Positions 54,815-59,968 of a stretch of 59,968 nt of DNA are shown here, in pieces; within the stretch, counting starts at the first letter, position 1; the number at the start of each line of letters is the position of its first letter. The position numbers and the translations under genes are program-made. Below the pieces are notes generated by a model. The model did not search any database. It was not told the DNA's origin and was given only the letters and a program-made list of their open reading frames with translations. Origin of the DNA: a virus; the IMG/VR virus record IMGVR_UViG_3300034071_001219, positions 1-59,968 of that record. The stretch is one strand, 5' to 3'.

Positions 54815-56095
54815 TTACTTAACTTTTCTATACTTATTTATGAAATTCAAGAATGCCTTGCCGCCGTGTTGAAGATTTTCTTTTCCTAAGGTAGACGCAG
54901 GAGTTTGCATAACTGCATACTTAAGATATCCCCTAGTTCCAGCAAGAGTATTTGGTTTTCCGGGAGTTCTATACATTCTATCCATTTTGACTTCAGTATA
55001 TTCCATCAAGTCCTTAATCCAAGACTTAAACATATATCCTTCTTCAGTTACACAGATAAGATGATTAGTTCCCCTACGCATCACTTCGCCAATAAGACCA
55101 GTGTTTAAGTTTTGCACTCTATCACCAATTCTAAAAATTCTTCCTCTTATATAATTCTCGCGAAGATTTTTCATATCATATTTTGGAGCAATCTCCCATA
55201 ATGAAAAACTTTCTTTTTTAACTTTTGCTTTCTTTACACCCATTCCTTGGCGGACTGCATTAAAGAGTGCTTGTGCTTGTCCATCATCAAGTGTCTTTGG
55301 AGTTCCTCTACGGAATGATGCAAAGTCATCATCCATTACCGATTTTCTCATCTTAGATGCAGACATTCCTTCAACACCTTCTGCATCAGCATCACGGACA
55401 CCAGCAGAAATTACACGAATTTGGTCAAAAGTATAAAGGTCTCCATTATACTTTTGTGCAAGATTTTCAAACTCTGCTTGCCTATCAGAACCAACAACGA
55501 TATTTACATCAGTATATCCATCCTTATTTGCAGTGATGAGAACATTGAAAATGGTTTTCATTTCTTCATCATTAATAATACTCTCCTCAAATTCAGGAAA
55601 CATTTTCTTCATATAAGAAACTTTTGTATCGGGATCTAAGGGATTTTTCTTCGGATCCTGAGATCTTGATGGATAAATCTTAATATCTCCACCAGTGGCA
55701 ATTCTCTTTGCCGACTTGAGAAGTTTTTCATGCCCCACTGTTGGTGGATTAAAGCGACCAAATACAACAGTGAGAGGTGGAAGTTCTTCTGCAGGTTGCT
55801 CTTCAGGTGCTTGTCCAGGTGCTGCTTGAGGTTGTGGTGCAGGTGCTTGTGTTGCTTGAGGTTGTTGTGTAGTTGGTGCAGCGCCAGTGGGTTGTCTTCC
55901 TGCTGCAGGTTGTTCTGCACCTTTTGGTTGACGACTATCAATATACTTAAGTTTTCCTTTATCAGTTCTCGCAACAAGTTTACCAGAACGATCTAACCAT
56001 CCACCATGACCGTCTCCAGTATATCCAAGTTTTTTCGCTTGCATTGCTGCTTGCGATTCTTTTGCTTCAGTTAGAAAATTGAGAAAACTTTTCAT
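54815..56095 (-). CDS. Nucleotidyltransferase with capsid-targeting-like N-terminus
   Basis: MKSFLNFLTEAKESQA is CTS-like (LTE|A fits the prohead-protease site). After a Pro/Gln linker comes a HIGH-type nucleotidyltransferase: VVFGRFNPPTVGHEKLLKSA (TxGH), NIVVGSDRQAEF and SASKMRKSVM (the IS/TSxxxR-like motif). The C-terminal 130 residues include a small SH3-like domain (RIGDRVQNLNTGLIGEVMRR). Donor nucleotide unknown (NMNAT- or cytidylyltransferase-like). Confidence 0.78.
   Translation of the reverse strand: MKSFLNFLTEAKESQAAMQAKKLGYTGDGHGGWLDRSGKLVARTDKGKLKYIDSRQPKGAEQPAAGRQPTGAAPTTQQPQATQAPAPQPQAAPGQAPEEQPAEELPPLTVVFGRFNPPTVGHEKLLKSAKRIATGGDIKIYPSRSQDPKKNPLDPDTKVSYMKKMFPEFEESIINDEEMKTIFNVLITANKDGYTDVNIVVGSDRQAEFENLAQKYNGDLYTFDQIRVISAGVRDADAEGVEGMSASKMRKSVMDDDFASFRRGTPKTLDDGQAQALFNAVRQGMGVKKAKVKKESFSLWEIAPKYDMKNLRENYIRGRIFRIGDRVQNLNTGLIGEVMRRGTNHLICVTEEGYMFKSWIKDLMEYTEVKMDRMYRTPGKPNTLAGTRGYLKYAVMQTPASTLGKENLQHGGKAFLNFINKYRKVK
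54835..54842 (-). promoter_or_regulatory. Late promoter box CATAAATA
   Basis: 34 nt upstream of the 54801 ATG. Confidence 0.65.
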
Positions 56096-56115
56096 ATTGC
56101 TTTTTGATATACTTA

Positions 56116-56123
56116 TATTTATT
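56116..56123 (-). promoter_or_regulatory. Late promoter box AATAAATA
   Basis: 21 nt upstream of the 56095 ATG. Confidence 0.65.
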
Positions 56124-56126
56124 TGT

Positions 56127-57302
56127 TTAATATATCTTTAGAAATGGACCATTTGCTGATCCAAACTCTTTTTTTGCACCATAGTACAAAACTCTGCACC
56201 ATTCTTTCATTTTCTTTTTCTTTCCAATCTCAACCCAAGTATTGGCCCATTCCATGGCAATAAGTTTTGAAGAAAATCTTCCAGCAGAACTTCTATCACT
56301 TGTGTTTGTTTCATATATGATTGCATTTTCCAAAACATCCTCAAAAGTATCTCCGATTTTTTTACCATCCTGATATACTGAAACTTCACCAAAATCTACC
56401 ATAGGATTGCTTTTAAGTTTATCATATAAATCTATCCAATATTTTTTATCGGTATCATTCCATTTTCCTACAGCAGGAATATGTGGATGTTTGGTTGCAG
56501 ATGATGGTCTTGTCATTCCAAGATCTGAAAAAAACTTATCCATCGCAACACTGGAAACCTTCCCAAGTTTTGCTCCAGCATCTTTTCCTTTTGGAGTTAA
56601 ATCAGTTTGAACTACATTTCTTGCTTGAGAGTATTGAAAGTTTCTAGATTGTCCATGTATTTGACCACCAGATTCCGTTTTTAAATCAAATCCAAGTTCT
56701 CCAGTATCAAACAAATAATTTTGCTTTTTCCCAAGAGTAAGAGTGCATTTTAAAGAACCAGGAATAAGATCAATATCAACTCTACCTGTTTTATCGCCAC
56801 CCATATTTGCCAATTCAACACTGGCAACTTTTTTGTTCTTTGATATTGCCTTCAGAGAAACCCCAATTAGTATCTTATCTTCTAACGCCTCTTTCATATA
56901 AGTATTCAAAAGAGAAAGATTTGCTTGTTTACTAATTCCATCAATATTTGTAAGTTCCTTTATTGTTCCCTCAATCGTCTTCTTCATATTTTTTTTAACC
57001 ATAACAATATCCATAGGATTCCATCTATCTTTGACGGAAACTCCACAATCTTTTTTAGCTATACCTTCAATATAAGGCATTATTCCAGAATCTCTAGAAT
57101 ATTCATATCCCTTATTAGATCCTAGAAATTTTTTTAAAGCGGATGCTTGTTTTCTATAAGTCTCTTTCCACTCTGCATTATAACCATCATAAACTTTTAA
57201 CATAACTGCATCAGAAGGTTCTTTGCCAGTTTCAATTACAGATTCAAAAAAAACTCTTGAACCATTTTCCTGTTTGGCAGTTTCTGTAGCACTGGTGGCC
57301 AT
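56127..57302 (-). CDS. Conserved unknown protein, 391 aa
   Basis: MATSATETAKQENGSRVFFE start; residues 25-150 are helical with many Lys, residues 170-250 beta-rich (VGVSLKAISKNKKVASVELA; GGQIHGQSRNFQYSQARN), and the end has RFSSKLIAMEWANTWVEIGK. A globular, enzyme-sized protein among virion-type genes. I know similar proteins only as hypothetical. A TCTAAATA sequence lies about 22-29 nt upstream. Confidence 0.68.
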   Translation of the reverse strand: MATSATETAKQENGSRVFFESVIETGKEPSDAVMLKVYDGYNAEWKETYRKQASALKKFLGSNKGYEYSRDSGIMPYIEGIAKKDCGVSVKDRWNPMDIVMVKKNMKKTIEGTIKELTNIDGISKQANLSLLNTYMKEALEDKILIGVSLKAISKNKKVASVELANMGGDKTGRVDIDLIPGSLKCTLTLGKKQNYLFDTGELGFDLKTESGGQIHGQSRNFQYSQARNVVQTDLTPKGKDAGAKLGKVSSVAMDKFFSDLGMTRPSSATKHPHIPAVGKWNDTDKKYWIDLYDKLKSNPMVDFGEVSVYQDGKKIGDTFEDVLENAIIYETNTSDRSSAGRFSSKLIAMEWANTWVEIGKKKKMKEWCRVLYYGAKKEFGSANGPFLKIY

Positions 57303-57334
57303 CGGATAAAATACTCTTTCAAGTATTTAGAAAT

Positions 57335-57407
57335 GGAGAATAGCGGACTCGAACCGCTGACATCCTGCTTGCAAAGCAGGCGCTCTACCAGACTGAGCTA
57401 ATTCCCC
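57335..57407 (-). tRNA. tRNA-Ala(TGC)
   Basis: Acceptor GGGGAAT/ATTCTCC (one G.T), anticodon stem CCTGC/GCAGG, loop TTTGCAA, T-loop TTCGAGT. Isolated from the main array, between two virion-type genes. Confidence 0.94.
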
Positions 57408-57417
57408 GAATATAGAT

Positions 57418-57450
57418 ATTATAAAACCCTCTCAACTAAAAGTCAAGAGG
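57418..57450 (-). promoter_or_regulatory. Terminator hairpin fused to a sigma70-type promoter for tRNA-Ala
   Basis: Hairpin AACCCTCT/AGAGGGTT; TTGACT (57441-57446) lies in its loop side, 17-bp spacer, TATAAT (57418-57423), 11 nt before the tRNA. Confidence 0.75.
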
Positions 57451-57470
57451 GTTAGAGCAACCTTCCGATT

Positions 57471-57478
57471 TATTTATC
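57471..57478 (-). promoter_or_regulatory. Possible late box GATAAATA
   Basis: Overlaps the stop of the 325-aa gene, 64 nt before tRNA-Ala and upstream of the terminator, so its use is doubtful. Confidence 0.4.
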
Positions 57479-58454
57479 AGTCGTGCTCACCCATTGCTTT
57501 TTGCTTACGGAGTTTCTTGGGGTTCTTGGTTACACTACCAGCACCATAGGTTCCACCCTCACCATACTCTACAGCCTTAGCTCTTGCCTCTGCTCTATCA
57601 TCGGCATCCATTTTACCTCTTGGACCCCAAGGTCTAGAAGATTTCTTACCACCAGAAAGACCTCTAGAAAGAGTGTCCTGTCTTCTAGTTTGCTTTTCTG
57701 CTGCCTTTAGTTTTTTGGTTTTCTCACCCCTTTGTGAATACTCACTTGCGGGTTTACGCATTCTATCAATAACAAGTTTACCCATTGCTGTTCTTGCTTT
57801 AGGAGTCTGTCCGTAAGAACCTTCTGCCTCAAGGATTTCTTCAATATCTTCAGAATCTAGTTCATTAGCCATAATCCACTCTGCTTCTTCCAGAGTTTCT
57901 GCATATCCTTCTGCTTGGAGGAACTCAAGAACAATATCAAAGATATCTACTTCCTCATTTGCTGCTCTTCTTTTTCTCACTCCAGCAGCAAGTTTTCTTG
58001 CTCTACCTTCTTTACCAGCAGCAGTCTCGGCTGCTCTCATCGCTTCAGGATTACGATGCTTGTATGCTCTATCACTTGCAGCACCAGTAGCGGCAATTCT
58101 TGCATTAACAACCTTACCTGCAAGACCAGCAGAGATTTCATCAATCTGTTCTACTTCTTCAATCTCAAATTCTTCTTTTTTAGTTCTTAGATTTTTTTCG
58201 TATTCTCTAAACTTTTCTGGATTCTTAACTTGCTTGATTTTCTCTCCAGCATCTAATCTATGGACCATAGATCTTGTGTTGTGACGCTCAAACTTTTCAC
58301 TATCACCCTTTTCAAATGCTTTGTCAGCTTGACGTTCATGATGTTTGGCAGCAACCTTATGGTAGATTTTCTTTATACCTTCTTGCACTTCTTCTTGAGG
58401 AGTATAAACTTCAGAATATGCTTCCATCAAACCGCGTAGTTCTTTGATGTCCAT
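57477..58454 (-). CDS. Virion-type charged protein with CTS-like start, 325 aa
   Basis: MDIKELRGLMEAYSEVYTPQ: LME|A fits the prohead-protease cleavage consensus. Rest is Lys/Glu/Ala/Arg-rich and helical; RKLAAGVRKRRAANEEVDIF and a C-terminal NPKKLRKQKAMGEHD, a motif also present in the 731-aa protein. Probably an internal head or scaffold-associated protein. Late box 24 nt upstream. Confidence 0.65.
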   Translation of the reverse strand: MDIKELRGLMEAYSEVYTPQEEVQEGIKKIYHKVAAKHHERQADKAFEKGDSEKFERHNTRSMVHRLDAGEKIKQVKNPEKFREYEKNLRTKKEEFEIEEVEQIDEISAGLAGKVVNARIAATGAASDRAYKHRNPEAMRAAETAAGKEGRARKLAAGVRKRRAANEEVDIFDIVLEFLQAEGYAETLEEAEWIMANELDSEDIEEILEAEGSYGQTPKARTAMGKLVIDRMRKPASEYSQRGEKTKKLKAAEKQTRRQDTLSRGLSGGKKSSRPWGPRGKMDADDRAEARAKAVEYGEGGTYGAGSVTKNPKKLRKQKAMGEHD

Positions 58455-58477
58455 TTTTTACAATTACTTTTTTAGTT

Positions 58478-58485
58478 ATTTATAA
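58478..58485 (-). promoter_or_regulatory. Late promoter box TATAAATA
   Basis: Exact late box merged with the T-tract of the preceding terminator; 24 nt from the 58454 ATG. Confidence 0.75.
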
Positions 58486-58506
58486 AAAAAAAGACCCCGA
58501 AGGGTC
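58485..58506 (-). terminator. Intrinsic terminator overlapping a stop codon
   Basis: GACCC-TTCG-GGGTC with nine T's; the stem begins within the TGA of the 61-aa gene. Confidence 0.85.
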
Positions 58507-58690
58507 AAATACCAAGAACAGCACCAAGATTGGAATCGATATCTTGAATCACTGAGCGAATATCAGAAACACGAGGAGGAACACTTACTTCATCATAAGT
58601 ATATCCTTTTTGAGCATCAAACAAAACTTGACGAACTGCGGCTGCTGCACGAGCATCCATTTTAATTATCACTTGGGTTTCTTTAGTCAT
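58505..58690 (-). CDS. Conserved small protein, 61 aa
   Basis: MTKETQVIIKMDARAAAAVR then VPPRVSDIRSVIQDIDSNLG. ATGA overlap with mazG. Recurrent small cyanophage protein with no known role. Confidence 0.7.
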   Translation of the reverse strand: MTKETQVIIKMDARAAAAVRQVLFDAQKGYTYDEVSVPPRVSDIRSVIQDIDSNLGAVLGI

Positions 58691-59100
58691 AGGTCTCCTT
58701 CTACACGATTTTCAGAACGATAAACATCAAATGCACCTTCAGGATAACGAGCACTCAATTTCTCATAATTCATTTCAAGAACTTCTTCAAAATTGGTATC
58801 AAGTGCCATACATGCTTGAGCGAGATACCAACAAATATCTCCAAGTTCACGCTTTAGGTGAAAAGTATTTTCCTCATTATAAGGTTTACCTTGTAGGAAA
58901 ATCTTTTTTACAACTTCAGTAAACTCTCCTGCTTCTGCACTCATACCAAGAGCAGCAGTTAGTAGACGTGGAACATCAGCATCATGGGTTGCTTCAAGTT
59001 CAGTCATACGTGCAAGTAGTTGGGCATAATCACTACTTGCAGGACTGGTAGTTTGCCGAACAAATTCAATATATTTGTTTGTATCAATAACTTGTGTCAT
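58687..59100 (-). CDS. mazG: MazG-type NTP pyrophosphohydrolase
   Basis: All-alpha NTP pyrophosphatase. ALGMSAEAGEFTEVVKKIFL and KRELGDICWYLAQACMAL give the E-x2-E and E-x2-D metal motifs. Start at 59100 because the helicase gene ends at 59102 and the frame upstream is inside it. Cyanophage MazG has been proposed to act on ppGpp or dNTPs; its exact substrate is not decided by sequence. Confidence 0.9.
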   Translation of the reverse strand: MTQVIDTNKYIEFVRQTTSPASSDYAQLLARMTELEATHDADVPRLLTAALGMSAEAGEFTEVVKKIFLQGKPYNEENTFHLKRELGDICWYLAQACMALDTNFEEVLEMNYEKLSARYPEGAFDVYRSENRVEGDL

Positions 59101-59101
59101 A

Positions 59102-59968
59102 TTAGAATTTAAATCCTTCAAATAATTTTTTAGGTTTGTTCTCTTCGTGATAATCATACTCCCCTTCCTTGCCGTTGTCAAGGATGTCGTTTTGAGCTGA
59201 CTGTTCACAATCATAAAGTCTCATTTTTGCACGGTCAATACCAACAACAAAACGTTTGAAAATTGTTGGATCATTATAGCGATTCTTAAGTTGTTTTACA
59301 AGAATCTGTCCAAGTCCTTCAAGTTCTTCTGTAGAAATAAGAGCAAACATAAGATCAGCAGTGGCAGGAAGACCAAAACTCTCTGAAGTATCAGTCAGTT
59401 CCACATCAGAAGATCCATAACCAGAACGAGTTGTCTGAGTAGCACTCACAATTGGAACATTAAACTCTACAGCAAGACCACGAAGTTCTTCTGCAATTGA
59501 CTTGACCAATGTATAAGAATTTACATTGCTACCACCTTTAAACCTGGAAGAGGAACAGATATTAAGATAATCGATAAAAATAATATCGGGTCTAAATGAC
59601 TTCTTAAGTGCAAGTTCATTAAGCAATGACTTAAAATGACCTGCATGTGCAGACGCTGTAGGATATTCTTTAATTATAAGTGTTCCTTGAGTTTTTTTAG
59701 CAAGGTTTGTAACCTTGTTTTCAAACATCTGCTTTGGAAGATCTACAATATCTTGAATAGGGACATTTAAAAGATTTGCGTCAATTCTTTCAGCAATGCG
59801 TTCTTCTGCCATTTCCAACGTAATGTACAGAACGTTCCGTCCTTGGAGCAAGACGGAGCTAGCCACATGGCACATGAATAGAGATTTCCCGACACCCGTA
59901 CCAGCAAGAGCGATGTTAAGAGTTTTGTTAGGGAGACCACCTTTCGTGATTTTGTTAAAGTATTCAAG
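59102..59968 (-). CDS. 41: Replicative DNA helicase, T4 gp41/DnaB-like (5' end beyond window)
   Basis: The frame continues to the right edge, so the N-terminus is missing. Walker A is AGTGVGKSLFM close to the edge; Walker B is PDIIFIDYLNIC; the H3/sensor region VPIVSATQTTRSGYGSSDVE and arginine-finger region VKQLKNRYNDP follow. RecA-like core of the hexameric 5'-3' helicase that works with the gp61 primase encoded about 9 kb downstream. Confidence 0.92.
   Translation of the reverse strand, partial: LEYFNKITKGGLPNKTLNIALAGTGVGKSLFMCHVASSVLLQGRNVLYITLEMAEERIAERIDANLLNVPIQDIVDLPKQMFENKVTNLAKKTQGTLIIKEYPTASAHAGHFKSLLNELALKKSFRPDIIFIDYLNICSSSRFKGGSNVNSYTLVKSIAEELRGLAVEFNVPIVSATQTTRSGYGSSDVELTDTSESFGLPATADLMFALISTEELEGLGQILVKQLKNRYNDPTIFKRFVVGIDRAKMRLYDCEQSAQNDILDNGKEGEYDYHEENKPKKLFEGFKF

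Noticed and set aside
57301-57476. Prophage-like attachment site at tRNA-Ala
   Set aside because: No integrase gene and no second copy of the tRNA end in the window; the phage looks strictly lytic.

Overview
This window reads as part of the genome of a T4-like myovirus that infects marine cyanobacteria (a cyanomyovirus of Synechococcus or Prochlorococcus). Three things point there. It has T4 replication genes (gp41-type helicase, gp61-type primase, class Ia ribonucleotide reductase nrdA/nrdB, mazG). It has cyanobacterial auxiliary genes (two high-light-inducible proteins, ferredoxin, pstS, an SLH porin, transaldolase talC, gnd, a Dps-like protein). It also carries repeated NATAAATA late-promoter boxes. 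Nearly everything is on the minus strand, with many 1-4 nt ATGA/TAATG overlaps; the exception is a small plus-strand operon at 2-5 kb.

Layout. 1-2.0 kb: end of a tail-fibre-like gene and two small structural-type genes. 2.0-4.9 kb (+): three small secreted proteins, a GIY-YIG homing endonuclease behind a regulatory hairpin, and a 287-aa protein. 4.9-9.2 kb: small membrane proteins, a thermonuclease, a secreted HExxH-type protein, a holin-like protein, a GH24 lysozyme and a C39-like cysteine peptidase that share an N-terminal module. 9.2-13.4 kb: peroxiredoxin, two hli genes, petF, pstS and a porin; the last two have Pho-box-like repeats. 13.4-32.4 kb: one continuous glycan module of 21 genes. 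It combines nucleotide-sugar enzymes (Gmd, a GDP-mannose 3,5-epimerase-like enzyme, a ColD-type dehydrase, an E1-type Fe-S dehydrase, a UDP/GDP-sugar dehydrogenase), glycosyltransferases (GT8, GT10, GT11 x2, GT25 and others), FkbM, and the unexpected trio of a TPP enzyme, PanB and NadE. 32.5-38.2 kb: small conserved phage proteins, gnd and talC, Dps, and the first tRNAs. 37.8-41.1 kb: a dense tRNA array interrupted by two HNH endonucleases, with structured spacers. 41.1-46.3 kb: lysozyme-like and internal-head-type proteins, small conserved genes, a GIY-YIG-like endonuclease, then nrdB. 46.3-50.2 kb: HNH endonuclease, nrdA, primase. 50.4-58.5 kb: virion-type proteins, several with T4 capsid-targeting-like N-termini. 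58.5-60 kb: a small gene, mazG and the gp41 helicase, which is cut by the window edge.

How it works together. The metabolic genes fit the known cyanophage plan of redirecting host carbon and electrons to NADPH and nucleotides (gnd, talC, petF, nrdAB, mazG) under phosphate stress (pstS, porin). The glycan module would supply unusual sugars for virion or host-surface glycans. Twenty-one tRNA genes are visible. Regulation is readable in the sequence: a set of near-consensus sigma70 promoters with 17-bp spacers (early) and TATAAATA boxes 17-57 nt upstream of virion genes (late). Terminators are often fused to promoters. Two homing endonuclease genes have a late promoter inside a hairpin that would mask their start sites.
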